From Streptosporangium sp. NBC_01495 (GTDB lineage: Bacteria > Actinomycetota > Actinomycetes > Streptosporangiales > Streptosporangiaceae), in assembly GCF_036250735.1 (NCBI RefSeq), contig NZ_CP109431.1, forward strand, positions 294,304 to 358,303: a stretch of DNA of 64,000 nucleotides, read 5' to 3'. Position 1 is the stretch's first letter; each line of letters starts with the position of its first letter. The notes beneath the pieces were generated by a model. The model was not told the origin of the DNA, did not search any database, and saw only the letters and a program-made list of their open reading frames with translations. The position numbers and the translations under genes were made by a program. Below are positions 27,385 to 37,190 of the stretch, in pieces.

Positions 27385-27846
27385 ATGCAGACGGAGATCG
27401 ATAACTTCCTCAACGAAAAGCGTCTCCTGATAGAGGCGATGGTCAGGAAGTTTCGCAACGGCGCCCCGGCCGGGGCCATTGCCACATCCCTGTGGGGGGT
27501 GTTCGAGCGAGAGCAGGTGATGCAGTACCTCGAAGCGGTCGCCCTGCAAGACCGCGCGGGCCCGGCACTGCGGAAGGCGGGGCTGGACGTCGCCATGGGC
27601 GTCTGCGTCACCGGACTCAAGGCGCCGCGGGAGGCGCGGCTGGCGCTTTCTGTCGACCCGGCCGAGACGCCGGGGTATGCGAGTCTGCCGGCCCGGGCTC
27701 GGGCTGCTCTGGCCAATGTCCATATCACCCTGGCTCCTGCCGGTTCCGATGATGACGACCACCCCCGCGCCGACCCCGACGATCTCTTGCTTGACGGTGA
27801 ACCCGTACGACTCATCGACGTCCAGGCCCGCAGCGGTGATCGGTAG
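27385..27846 (+). CDS. hypothetical protein
   Basis: 153 residues, MQTEIDNFLNEKRLLIEAMV, with AAGG nine bases before the ATG. An N-terminal helix pair (EREQVMQYLEAVALQDRAG) is followed by a linker and an acidic tail of Asp residues (GSDDDDHPRADPDDLLLDG). The sequence suggests a small DNA-binding or adaptor protein. No family recognised. Confidence 0.6.
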   Translation: MQTEIDNFLNEKRLLIEAMVRKFRNGAPAGAIATSLWGVFEREQVMQYLEAVALQDRAGPALRKAGLDVAMGVCVTGLKAPREARLALSVDPAETPGYASLPARARAALANVHITLAPAGSDDDDHPRADPDDLLLDGEPVRLIDVQARSGDR

Positions 27847-27944
27847 CCACCTGGCCCTTCAACACCGCGATCGCCGAGCTGGGTGAGAAACGGCAGCCAG
27901 GACCTCTTCATGCACCCTGTGTTCGCCGCTGGTCGGCGGCCGGC

Positions 27945-29159
27945 CTACAGGCCAGGCACCTCATCTGGTGCGGGGGGAGCCGAAGGTTCCTGCGATGCCC
28001 CTGAGCGCTGCGGCTCAGCTGCGTGCTCGCTGCCGTGGATGGGCTCCGCGTGCGGGGGCGGCGCGTCGTCCCGCGGCGGTGCCGGCGTCACCTGTTCGGC
28101 CGCCGGCGGGGAGAGCCGATCGTCTTCTCCCCCGCGGTGCCGCACCGCGGCGACACGCCCCACCGCGACGCCCACGAAGTGATCACCGTCCTGCTCTGGG
28201 ACTCCTTCGCCGACCGGCCGGGGGTCTGCACCGGCGCCCACCTTCGATGCGCCATCAGCCGTGAGCGCGGCCGGGGGTTCCTCACCCGTGTCGGGTGCGT
28301 TGTGCTCGCCGTTCTGGCGCACTCCCGGGCGCAGCATCGTCGGCAGGTCGAACACCGAGTCGAGCCCCGCGATCATGGCGATCATGGTCGGCCGCGAGTT
28401 CAGAGAGGTGAAGTTAGTCAGCCAAGTGGCCCGCAGTCGCTCCATGCACAGCGTCGGCGCCGCGGGCCAGGGGATGGTTCGCGCCCACAGCGCCGCGATC
28501 TGTTCCGAGGCGCTGGGCGCCCCCGAGGAGCTGTCGCCGTCGTGCTGGTGGAGCCCGAGCTCAAGCAGGAGGCCGTCCTGCCCGTCCAGATGCTCGATCT
28601 GGGCGCGTAGGGTCCTCCCCCAGGATGAACTGCACGCGACTGTCCGCTCATGGGGGCCGGTGACCTGCACCACGACCAGGCGGGGGGAGCACAGCCGCAC
28701 ATCGCGAAGGCACACCCTGAGGGCCTCATCGGCCCGCAGCCCGCAGCCGGCGCCGAGCGCCAGCAGGATGTGGCATTGTGCCCGCAGCGGCTCGGGCTGC
28801 ATGTCGGCCCACTGCTCCAGCGCGGCGATCTCCTCGTCGGTGTAGGGCCGAAACGGCGGCGGCTGTGCGGGCGCGAAGGGCAGCCTGGTGGCGAACGCGA
28901 CCTCCAGCTCCATGGCGTCCCAGAGCATGGCCCGCGCGCGGCCGTGTAACAAGCGGTTGATCGTTGCGGGGCTTATGCCGTTCTTCTTCGCGGCCTGCAA
29001 GGTCCAGTCGACACCGTGGCGGTCTATCGTCGTCTGCAGAAAGCGGGCGATGAGCTGAGGCAGGTAGGCCTCATGGCCGGGGGGAAGATCCGCATTCGGC
29101 CACTGGCCTTGCTCGACCAAGGTACGCGGTGGCCGGGCGCGTCGTGTTGCCTGCGTCAT
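27945..29159 (-). CDS. divergent tyrosine-recombinase-like protein with N-terminal HTH
   Basis: The ATG at 29159 gives 404 residues. Residues about 47-75 (LQAAKKNGISPATINRLLHG) are a helix-turn-helix. The segment ALGAGCGLRADEALRVCLRD (about 150-170) is the box I arginine motif of tyrosine recombinases. The expected HxxR box II appears as MERLRATWLTNF, with no His before the Arg, and no box GH..xxTxxxY is visible, so it is probably inactive as a recombinase. The last 100 residues are a Pro/Glu/Ala-rich tail. No other gene continues from it. A regulator derived from an integrase is one reading. Confidence 0.6.
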   Translation of the reverse strand: MTQATRRARPPRTLVEQGQWPNADLPPGHEAYLPQLIARFLQTTIDRHGVDWTLQAAKKNGISPATINRLLHGRARAMLWDAMELEVAFATRLPFAPAQPPPFRPYTDEEIAALEQWADMQPEPLRAQCHILLALGAGCGLRADEALRVCLRDVRLCSPRLVVVQVTGPHERTVACSSSWGRTLRAQIEHLDGQDGLLLELGLHQHDGDSSSGAPSASEQIAALWARTIPWPAAPTLCMERLRATWLTNFTSLNSRPTMIAMIAGLDSVFDLPTMLRPGVRQNGEHNAPDTGEEPPAALTADGASKVGAGADPRPVGEGVPEQDGDHFVGVAVGRVAAVRHRGGEDDRLSPPAAEQVTPAPPRDDAPPPHAEPIHGSEHAAEPQRSGASQEPSAPPAPDEVPGL

Positions 29160-29540
29160 GGCGCCCATCGTCGCACCAGCCCTTGAGCGATGCGGCGAAG
29201 TCAGCGCAATCAGCTCACGACTTATGGTGATCGGTTCCGGGCTGGCAGCAATACGTCCACTGCATCCGTAGGGCGCAACGGGAGCGGGAGGACGCCCCTT
29301 GACCGTCGCGGTTTCGCGCTCGCTCGCGCCGCCGGGCTCGACTTGGCCCGCACACGCGGGGCCTTGTGTGAGACCCTGGGGACGGGCCGAGAAGTCGGTC
29401 CTTGCCGGGGTGCCGCGCCCGGCCGTGCGGCATCGGGAAGGCAGAATGCCAGACCCCTGCACGGAGCGTGTTTCTCTTTCGGACGATGTGTGATGCGTAT
29501 CCTTCGATGCGCTGGCCGGGCAGCGCGGATAAGGACCGTC
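29160..29540. other. gap, promoter region of two divergent genes
   Basis: No gene with coding character. Open frames upstream of 29541 are Arg/Gly-rich and have no ribosome site. The stretch probably holds the promoters of the divergent genes at 29159 and 29541; no palindrome stood out. Confidence 0.45.
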
Positions 29541-31469
29541 ATGTCATCGTTCGCCGGACATTCCCTGCCGCAGGCCGCCAGGCTACGCCGCCAGCTGACC
29601 GGGGAGTCCTTCCAGAGCGCTCGCGCTGAGATCGCCGATTCCGGGCTGCTGCTGGCCGCCCCCACACCAGGGCAAGAGATATTCGAGGCCCGGGTGATGG
29701 CCGCGCTCCTGGAGGAGTTCGGCCGCCACGACCCCAAAGCGGTCGGCGGCCCGTACGGCATCGCCCGCCTCAGCCCGCGCCCGGCCGAGATCAGCATGCA
29801 CGTCGACCGGGCCCAGCTTCCACGCTGGGCGGCCGCGCTGGCGCCGATCCAGCACGCCAACGGGTCGGTGACCGGCCTGGCCACCCTGCGCTGGAGCCAG
29901 GAGGACAAGGCGATCGTGCTGCACGCGCCGCCGACGGGTGCGCGGATCGTGTTGACGCGCACCTTCGCCAAGGACTGGCGCACCGCGCTGGCTCACGCCG
30001 CCGCGGGCGGGCAGGTGCTGGCGGGCGACGGCGACGCGCCGATCTCGGCGGCCGAGCGGCACCACGCGGAGCAGGAAGAGGTCCGGCTGCGCGGATGCGC
30101 GGCGATGCTCGCCGGACTGCTGCGCCGGATCATCCTGGTCGACCGCCTGGCCGAGCTGCCCTCCCACGGCTCCGCGGTGGAGTTGCGGCTGCGCGCGGAT
30201 GCCACCGGGACACTGCGGTTGACCGACCTGTCCACCCGCCGGGCCCGCCTGAGTGCCCCATGGGTCCAGCTCCATGTCCCCGCCGAAGTCTGGCCCACCG
30301 CCGGCGCACGCCAGCAGCGGCGGCTCAGCGCGGGCGCGGCGGTGCGCGCGCTACTGGCCGAGGCTCCCCCGCTTCCCGAGCCGGCCGAGGGGGCCGACCG
30401 GCGCCAGAGCGACGCCTTCGCCAACGCCGCGCTTCAGGAAAGCGGGGATGCGCTGGCGCTGTGCATGGTGGCCGGCATGGCGATCCAGCCGATCACGGTG
30501 GCCGCCGCCACGTGGGCGCTGACCGTCGCCGATCGCCAGCTCGCCGACCCCCGAGCCGGCTACCTCTTCGACGAGCCGGGCGGGTGGGTGGCCAACCGGC
30601 GCCGCTACGCCGAGGACTGGATCAACGAGAGCGGCCCCGTCGACCCGCCCGGCGCCCGGCCCCTGCTGAAAGAGCACGACCTGGACCTGAGCGCGCTGGG
30701 CCGCGTGCGGTTCACGCTGCCGGACGGGGTGCCGGTGTGGGTTCACCACGCACAGCCCGCGATCCGGTTCGGCACCGGCCCGTCGCTGTCGGCGGCGCTG
30801 GTCATGGCTGAGCACGCCGCGATGGAAGTCGCGGCGGGCGCGGACAAGCTACGCACCGCCGAGCGGCGCCTGCTGATTCCTCGCCCCGTGGCGGCCGACG
30901 CCGACCCGACGGTGACGCAGCTGATCGCCCAGGCCGCCCCGGGCGGGCAGGTGCTGGACCTGTTCGACCTGGTTGCCTCGCTGCGTTCGTTCGCCGACGA
31001 CGTACTTCGCTCCGCGGGCAGATCCGAGCCGCCTATGACCTACACCGGCGCGGCCGAGGGGCACACGATCGGGTCCGATGACAACCCTGAGCTGTGCAGC
31101 ATCACCGCTTTCATCGGCCAGAACGCCGTGTTGCCGGGGACTCGTCCCGGGGAGGCGGCCAACACCGCGAGCGTCGACAGCCTCGCCTACCGTCGCCACC
31201 TGGCCGCGCACGGATGCGCGCTGGACCCGTTCGCGGCCCGCTACCTGGTCGCCGCGGACGCCGTCGCAGGGCCGCTACCGTTTTCCGCGCGGCACGCCGC
31301 TGGGGTGGCGGCGCTGCGCGAGGCCGATCTCGCTGTTCTGCAAGCGCTGGATCCGCGGCCGCCGTCGCCAGACCTGGAGCGGGTCATCGCGGAATTGCCC
31401 ACCGAGATCGGCCAGATCACCGACTTCTTCCAGCGGTGGTATGAGCGCCGCTCCCCCTCTTCGGAGTGA
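29541..31469 (+). CDS. large hypothetical protein sharing an N-terminal motif with the ParA-like protein
   Basis: The ATG at 29541, six bases after AAGGA, gives 642 residues. The N-terminus ARLRRQLTGESFQSARAEIA resembles the RQTYTGESY segment of the 9684 protein. The body is alpha/beta without a known motif: RLSPRPAEISMHVDRAQLPR, then GARIVLTRTFAKDWRTALAH and VWVHHAQPAIRFGTGPSLSA. There is no Walker motif or membrane segment. It might be a plasmid maintenance or transfer-associated protein, but nothing proves it. Confidence 0.65.
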   Translation: MSSFAGHSLPQAARLRRQLTGESFQSARAEIADSGLLLAAPTPGQEIFEARVMAALLEEFGRHDPKAVGGPYGIARLSPRPAEISMHVDRAQLPRWAAALAPIQHANGSVTGLATLRWSQEDKAIVLHAPPTGARIVLTRTFAKDWRTALAHAAAGGQVLAGDGDAPISAAERHHAEQEEVRLRGCAAMLAGLLRRIILVDRLAELPSHGSAVELRLRADATGTLRLTDLSTRRARLSAPWVQLHVPAEVWPTAGARQQRRLSAGAAVRALLAEAPPLPEPAEGADRRQSDAFANAALQESGDALALCMVAGMAIQPITVAAATWALTVADRQLADPRAGYLFDEPGGWVANRRRYAEDWINESGPVDPPGARPLLKEHDLDLSALGRVRFTLPDGVPVWVHHAQPAIRFGTGPSLSAALVMAEHAAMEVAAGADKLRTAERRLLIPRPVAADADPTVTQLIAQAAPGGQVLDLFDLVASLRSFADDVLRSAGRSEPPMTYTGAAEGHTIGSDDNPELCSITAFIGQNAVLPGTRPGEAANTASVDSLAYRRHLAAHGCALDPFAARYLVAADAVAGPLPFSARHAAGVAALREADLAVLQALDPRPPSPDLERVIAELPTEIGQITDFFQRWYERRSPSSE

Positions 31470-31660
31470 GACGCCCATCAGCGGGCCCCGCAACGGCGGG
31501 CGGCAGCACCCGGCCGAGCCGTGCCGCCGACCTCTCGGGGAAAGGCTGCCCGACCCACACCGGCCCGGGACGGCGCGTCGCGGATGTCCGACCACGTCGC
31601 CTGGCGTAGATCTTCCGCGCTCGGGGTGACCGCCGGGTGACGGCCACCCCTCAACGGCAG

Positions 31661-31681
31661 GGCGCTTGCTCCGCAAGAGCC
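31661..31681 (-). terminator. hairpin after the 40-residue membrane peptide gene
   Basis: GGCGCTTGC, TCC, GCAAGAGCC: a 9-bp stem with one mismatch and a 3-base loop, 14 bp past the stop at 31695. Confidence 0.5.
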
Positions 31682-31694
31682 GTGCCCGCTCCGG

Positions 31695-31817
31695 CTAGAT
31701 GGTGACGATGCCCTGTCGCACGAGCACGACGAGGACGACTATGGCAACGAGGGCGCCCGCGTAGGGGCGGACGCTCTCGGGAACGCGGATAGTGATCGAA
31801 CACACGACACCTGGCAT
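31695..31817 (-). CDS. 40-residue single-span membrane peptide
   Basis: The product starts MPGVVCSITIRVPESVRPYA and continues with a hydrophobic span of about 16 residues (GALVAIVVLVVLV) and a short tail GIVTI. AGAGGG lies about five bases before the ATG. The frame continues upstream but without such a site. Size and shape match small Spd-type or toxin-like membrane peptides of actinomycete plasmids; function unknown. Confidence 0.5.
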   Translation of the reverse strand: MPGVVCSITIRVPESVRPYAGALVAIVVLVVLVRQGIVTI

Positions 31818-31979
31818 GAAACCCTCTTTCCTCGGGTGGTGATCTGTTGAGAACAGATGCTCTGGACCTGGGGAAATGCGGGGCCGCGGCGCGATAGGCT
31901 GACTGTGCGAGTAGGACAGCCACGTAGCGCCTCGGGCTCCGCCCAGGGTCCAGTGGTACCGCGCGGGCCCGAATCCCAT

Positions 31980-32870
31980 TCCAGTGGGGTTTTGGCCCCG
32001 CGCGGTGACCTTATAAAGAATAGCGGGAACTCGCAGAGCGTGTGGCTATTCGAGCGAACGTCGGCTCGATTCTGTGCCCCCCTTCCCGGCTCTCGGCGCA
32101 AGCATCCACATCGCCTCACCGTGACTGCCTGCTCTCCTCGGCCGCGCGTCTCTGACCTGCACTTCTTTCCTTAAGTTTGCGGTAAGTCGTGCAATAAGGT
32201 CAGTCAGAAGTAATCGCATCTATAAGACCATCGTCTGTTATTTTCGCGCTACGGTTTTTCGTAGTGACTATCACGCGGACAGTCTCGTTTTATCTCCCAT
32301 CTAAGTTCGCATAATTCTCCACCGATAATCACACTGTTTAATTTCCCAGTGACTACACCGCAGTACGTAGTATCCGGGAGTCTTGTTTTTCTGTGTGATG
32401 TACTCCCATCTCGCGGTCTGTAGTGAGATAGGAGTCGTGAAGTTCCGGCATGTGAGTTGGTGGCTGTGCTACTGAGTACCGGGATGTTGCCGGAGTCCTC
32501 GGCGGTGTGACGTTCGGTGCATGTTGAGGTTCTCGAGGACGGCTCTTGCGGTGATGTGGACGTCGATCTCGCTACAGCGGTGTGCGCTTGGATGTCGGCC
32601 GCGAGAAATTCATGATCACAATTTGGGCGGACGCTCCGAGATGGCCGCTGGCGAACGAACAGCGCAGGGTCGGTGTCGGAGGCTGGGTGTGGCCGTTCGG
32701 GCCGGAGGGTGCCGCTCATCGCTCCGCCTGCCCGCAGATCCGGACGTGCGGGCAGAACTCGGACAGTCGCCGACCGGGCGAGCTTACCCCTCGCGCACAG
32801 AACCCGTGGTTGAGACGACCTCAGCGCCGGATCCGAGGTGCTGTGTTGGGTCGGACCGGGGCGCCCTGCC
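31980..32870. other. gene-poor, partly AT-rich region
   Basis: No convincing gene in 890 bp. 32160-32470 is markedly AT-richer than the rest of the window and has repeated CTCCCATCT and GAGATAGGAG-like words. A promoter region, an origin or foreign DNA are possible; nothing decisive is visible. Its end (32662-32677) carries the 16-bp word described separately. Confidence 0.4.
32662..32677 (+). repeat. 16-bp match to the terminus of the 219-bp elements
   Basis: GCGCAGGGTCGGTGTC is identical to the inner terminus of both 219-bp elements at 12612-12830 and 13754-13972. The rest of the element is not recognisable here; it may be a decayed copy or chance. Confidence 0.35.
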
Positions 32871-32962
32871 GTGATTACTCCCGGTGGGTTTCCCCGGCCC
32901 GCCCGCCGCACCCGGCGTGCGTGTCTCCACGCACCGGGCGCTCCACATGCCTTGCCCGCTGG

Positions 32963-34447
32963 TCAGCCGCCTGAGGCGGTTGCCGGTGTCGGAGCCCATG
33001 GAGTCGCGATGTTGCCACCGCGGTAGCGGTAGCGCTTCACCGAGACAGTAGATGCGCCGGTGAAGGCGACTCCCTGGTGAGCGACTCTCCAGCCGACGTC
33101 GCAGAAGCGACGCCTGAACTCCGGCATCCCCATGCGGGCCTTGCCCGCATACTTCCGGCGGATCCAGCGCATCAACCGGGCCCAGGTGTGGGCGTCGATC
33201 GCTGCGAAGGTCGCCTTGGAGACGCCGTGGCGGAAGTAGTTCGCCCACCCACGCAGCATCCTGTTCAAGCTCAAGATCAGCCTGGCCAGGTCCTGATTGC
33301 GAGTTGACCTGTGTGTCTTCGCCGACACCTTGTCCCTGATCGCCTGGACGGCCTTCCTGGACGGCTTGGTGTAGACGAAGTACTTGTTCGTCCCCCGCTT
33401 CCGCTGGCGGCGGATGTGATGTCCGAGGAAGTCGAACCCCTCGTCAATATGGACCACGCGGGTCTTGTCCGGAGCCAACCGCAGCCCCAGCGGGGCCAGT
33501 ACGGCCGACACCTCCTCACACAGGCTCTCGGCATGATGCCGGTCGCCCGACACCATCAACACGAAGTCATCAGCGAACCTGATGAGTCTCCAGTTGCCCT
33601 GGCCCTTGAGTCTGCGCCGGTTCCGCCGCCGCCACGTGCTCATCGTCTGACGCCACTGCCGATCGAAATGATCGTCCAGCGCGGTCAAGGCGATGTTGGC
33701 GAGCAGCGGGGACAAGACGCCGCCTTGCGGGGTTCCGGTCCAGGTCTCTTCCCGATTGCCGTCCGCCGTCATGACGCCGGACTTCAGGAACGCCTTGACC
33801 AGCGCGTTCACCTGCTTATCCGAGATCCTCGCCCGCAGGCGATCCATCAGGGCCGTGTGGTCGATCTCGTCGAAACACGCCGTGATGTCGGCCTCCAGCA
33901 CCCACCGGTAGTTGATGGGCTCAGAGGCCAGATGGTGAATCTCGGCGATCGCGTCGTGCGCGCGCCGGTTGGGGCGAAACCCATACGAGCACGGCAGAAA
34001 GTCCGCCTCGAAGATGGGTTCGAGCACCTGCTTGAGACTGGCCTGAACCACCCGGTCAGCGACGGTGGGGATGCCCAGCTTGCGCAGCTTGCCGCTGGCC
34101 TTGGGAATCATCACCTGCCGAACCTCGACCGGAGAGAACTCACCGGACTTCAGCGAGTCCCGGATCTGGCCCAGAAACGTCTCGACCCCGATCCGGGTCT
34201 CGATCCAGACCACCGTGGCCCGATCGATTCCCGGAGTCCGAGCCCCGACATTGCCGGCCACACGCTCCCACGCATGGACCAGAAACGCCGGGTCGTAGAC
34301 GAGGTTGAACAGGTCACCGAACCGACGACCGTGATCATCGGTCGCCCAACGGTGCAACTTGGTCTGCATCCTCCGTACCGTGACGAAGGCCGAATCAGCA
34401 TCCGGCCATCGCGTGGCGCCGGTATTCACCGGCGCATCTTCGGACAT
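32963..34447 (-). CDS. ltrA: group II intron reverse transcriptase/maturase (outer intron)
   Basis: The ATG at 34447, after GGAAGGAA, gives 494 residues. RT motifs in order: VMIPKASGKLRKLGIPTVAD; LPCSYGFRPNRRAHDAIAEI; EADITACFDEIDHTALMDRL; GTPQGGVLSPLLANIALTAL; the catalytic RFADDFVLM (FADD variant of YADD); GLRLAPDKTRVVHI; FLGHHIRRQ. The maturase domain X is present (LNRMLRGWANYFRHGV). There is no HNH endonuclease domain, unlike the inner intron's protein. It would splice and reinsert the outer intron. Confidence 0.9.
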   Translation of the reverse strand: MSEDAPVNTGATRWPDADSAFVTVRRMQTKLHRWATDDHGRRFGDLFNLVYDPAFLVHAWERVAGNVGARTPGIDRATVVWIETRIGVETFLGQIRDSLKSGEFSPVEVRQVMIPKASGKLRKLGIPTVADRVVQASLKQVLEPIFEADFLPCSYGFRPNRRAHDAIAEIHHLASEPINYRWVLEADITACFDEIDHTALMDRLRARISDKQVNALVKAFLKSGVMTADGNREETWTGTPQGGVLSPLLANIALTALDDHFDRQWRQTMSTWRRRNRRRLKGQGNWRLIRFADDFVLMVSGDRHHAESLCEEVSAVLAPLGLRLAPDKTRVVHIDEGFDFLGHHIRRQRKRGTNKYFVYTKPSRKAVQAIRDKVSAKTHRSTRNQDLARLILSLNRMLRGWANYFRHGVSKATFAAIDAHTWARLMRWIRRKYAGKARMGMPEFRRRFCDVGWRVAHQGVAFTGASTVSVKRYRYRGGNIATPWAPTPATASGG

Positions 34448-34648
34448 TGCATTCCTTCCTTGTCTGGCATGCTGCCGCCCTTCCCCCTGTGACCGGCTCT
34501 CCCGGCCTCCGAGTACTACGGCGGCTCCGTCCCGCCCGCGCCTTCGGCTGGCGTCGCGCCTATCCCGCGCCCACCCCTGGAGGAGATGAGACCCGGGAAC
34601 GACCACGGGCGGTTCCCACGTTCACTGCTGTCCGATCGACGGGTTAGG

Positions 34649-37190
34649 GTCGGGTAGCGGGAGCGCATTGCTGCGCCCCCGCCCCCTCAGAACCGGACAA
34701 GCCCGCTTTCCAGGCATCTCGGCTCAAGCAAGCCCGAAGGCTCACGGGCAGGTAGAAGTGCCGTACCGTTGCGCGCGCTTGTTGCTGAGTCGTCGCGCGC
34801 AGTGGGTGTGTATGAGTCGGAGTGCAACGGTCTCGTCCGACGTGCCGACACCCGCGTCGATGGCGATCGCCTGGCGGCGAATCGCGGTGCGGGTGACCTT
34901 GACCCATTGCTCCCATTCGGAGGCGGTTTGTGGCTCGTGGTCAGCGTCCAGCAGCAGCCCTCGGCAGAGCGGACAACGGCCGCGCTGCGCCTGAACCAGG
35001 CGCAACCGGGCGTTGTCCAGCGGTGGCTTGCGGCGGCGACGCCGTTCGGCCCAGTACTCGGTTAAGGCCGGATCGTCTGGCGATCTCGAGCCTTTGACCA
35101 CCTGGTGTCGGACAATCGGTGTCCAGGCGAACTTGTGAAGGTAGGCGCCGCTGTCGCGGTCACCGAACACCCACCGGTCGCTCCTGGACTTTCTGAACGC
35201 GCCGAAGTGCCGGTCGACGACCCAGCGGTTCGACTTGTTCGGGTGGCTTCGCTTCGCCCAACTGAAGGCGAGCTTCCACATGTGAGTGTCCAAGTGGACG
35301 TAGGTCTTCTTGGACACCACCGTCCGGTAGTACGCAGCCCAACCCCGAATGATCGGGTTCAGCCTGCGGATCACCGCCTGGGCGTTGGCCCCTCGCAGGG
35401 CCCTCATTTCAGCGGTGAGTCGTGCCCGGAACCGTCGCACGGCCGCCTTGCTCGGCTTGATCAGTAGCTTTCCGTTGCGATACCGCCGGACATGGAACCC
35501 CAGAAAATCGAAGCCGTCTTCGAGGAAGACGATGCGCGTCTTGTCCTCGTTGATCCTCAACCCTCTGGGTGCCAGCCATGCGGCCAGCCGCTGTTTGACC
35601 TGCTCGGCCTGTTCACGACTTCCGCACATCGCGACAAGATCGTCTGCGTATCTCACCAGCACGGGACTGCCCGGCATCACCCGGTCGGCGTTGACGCCGA
35701 ACGTTCGATAGCGGACCCCAGCGGCCTTCTCCATACCATGCAAAGCGATATTCAGTAGGACGGGACTGATCACACCGCCTTGGGGCGTTCCCTCCTCCGT
35801 AGGAGTGAACCAGCCCTTCTCGATCACGCCGGACTTCAACCATTTCACGACGAGTCCCCTGGCTGGGAACGTGCCGATCTGATCGAGGATATGGCAATGG
35901 TCGATGCGGTCGAACGCCGCCGCCAAGTCTGCGTCGAGTATCCATCGCCGTTGCGGGTTATTCCCGCTTACGGTGTTGAAGATGGCTTCGATCGCGTCAT
36001 GGCAGCCACGGCCCGGGCGAAAGCCATAGGACTTCGGCTCGAATCGCGCCTCCCACTCGGGTTCCAGGGCGTTGACCGCAATGGCTTGAAGCATCCGATC
36101 AGCGATCACAGGAATTCCGAGTGGTCTCTGTTTCCCATCTAGCTTCGGTATATACACGCGGCGAACGGGTTTGGGCGTCCACGATCGCGACCGGAGTTGT
36201 GCCCAGTTGGCCCATTCGGGCTTGTCCCGGGACAACAGCACGGTCTTGCCATCGACGCCCGCCGTTTTCCGTCCGGCGTTCAACTCCGTCACCCGCCGCA
36301 CGCTCAGCAATGCGTTGGCGCGGGAGCGGAGCATGAGCTTCTGCAAGTTGCGAACCTTCTTCAGGTCCCCTGCCTGTGATGCCGCAAAGATTCTCTGTCG
36401 AAGCCGTCGTACGTCCTCCTCGACTTGCCGCCAATCCACGGCATCCCAGTCCAGAGGCTCGCCCTCGGGTCCGTTCACCACAACGGCAGCCACGGCCGTG
36501 GCCGTCTTCGTCATGGCGTCCAACTTGCCCCTCGGTTCCGATGCCATCGATCATGAAGTCTTCGCAGGCTCACCCGACGCGCGTCAGCACCCTTTCGGGC
36601 GGGCCATCAAGACCCGTATCCGGGCGGTTATGCGACACCCTCGCAGGGAGGCTGCGGCATTCGATGTCGTTTTCCCGTCGTCTTTCGACATCCCGGCATT
36701 CGCTTCTCGCGTCATCCTATTCCCGCTGAGGAATTAGAACTCTCCTTGCGGTCGGCCTACCAGATATGTGCCATCTGGACCTCAGCGGGGTTACCACGTT
36801 CCGCAGGTGTGAGACACGATCGGGGTGGGCTTCTCCTCTATCCCGGGGTGGCGGTGTCCTCCCGGCCGACAGGACATAATCGGCCGGCGCCTGCCGCTTC
36901 CCAGCGGCCAACCCTTCACCCTCGCCGCTACATTCCATCGCAGAGGGAGGTATTGACGAGACATCAACGGAGATTCACGCAATTAACCCGTCCGATCTTT
37001 CCCTGACCCGTAACTCCCGGATGGAGCGGGAATCCTTTGGCTTTCCCCTGGGCTTCACACCCCGCCGTTACCAGCGACGCATGCCAAGGTGGGAACAAGT
37101 CTCACGGACACTGACCAGGGACTACACCTTCGATATCAACCGAACCTCCATTTGGTAAGTCCACTCACAACCTGCGACTTCGTGTCGCAC
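34649..37190 (-). mobile_element. inner group II intron nested in the outer intron's RNA
   Basis: The 5' end GTGCGACACGAAGTCGC is read from 37190 on the minus strand. Domain V is 34689-34725 (GAGCCGAGATGCC, GGAAAG tip, GGGCTTGTCCGGTTC). The 3' end CTACCCGAC lies at about 34649. Total about 2.54 kb including its RT gene. It is flanked on both sides by RNA domain I of the outer intron, so removing it would join the outer intron's RNA (at GCCGGGTG/CCTAACCC). Domain V and the ends are read by eye. Confidence 0.7.
34742..36514 (-). CDS. ltrA: group II intron reverse transcriptase/maturase with HNH endonuclease (inner intron)
   Basis: The ATG at 36514 gives 590 residues; an in-frame ATG 11 codons upstream is possible. 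RT motifs: VYIPKLDGKQRPLGIPVIAD; EPKSYGFRPGRGCHDAIEAI; LDADLAAAFDRIDHCHILDQ; GTPQGGVISPVLLNIALHGM; catalytic RYADDLVAM; DFLGFHVRRYRNGKL. Domain X follows (LNPIIRGWAAYYRTVVSKKT). The C-terminus has an HNH-type zinc endonuclease: CPLCRGLLLDADHE and later LIHTHC. It is a complete retrohoming protein and clearly different from the outer intron's RT. Confidence 0.9.
   Translation of the reverse strand: MTKTATAVAAVVVNGPEGEPLDWDAVDWRQVEEDVRRLRQRIFAASQAGDLKKVRNLQKLMLRSRANALLSVRRVTELNAGRKTAGVDGKTVLLSRDKPEWANWAQLRSRSWTPKPVRRVYIPKLDGKQRPLGIPVIADRMLQAIAVNALEPEWEARFEPKSYGFRPGRGCHDAIEAIFNTVSGNNPQRRWILDADLAAAFDRIDHCHILDQIGTFPARGLVVKWLKSGVIEKGWFTPTEEGTPQGGVISPVLLNIALHGMEKAAGVRYRTFGVNADRVMPGSPVLVRYADDLVAMCGSREQAEQVKQRLAAWLAPRGLRINEDKTRIVFLEDGFDFLGFHVRRYRNGKLLIKPSKAAVRRFRARLTAEMRALRGANAQAVIRRLNPIIRGWAAYYRTVVSKKTYVHLDTHMWKLAFSWAKRSHPNKSNRWVVDRHFGAFRKSRSDRWVFGDRDSGAYLHKFAWTPIVRHQVVKGSRSPDDPALTEYWAERRRRRKPPLDNARLRLVQAQRGRCPLCRGLLLDADHEPQTASEWEQWVKVTRTAIRRQAIAIDAGVGTSDETVALRLIHTHCARRLSNKRAQRYGTSTCP

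Noticed and set aside
32249..32911. A 220-codon minus-strand gene
   Set aside because: Composition unlike the neighbours, no ribosome site, no domain, and it crosses the end of the intron.
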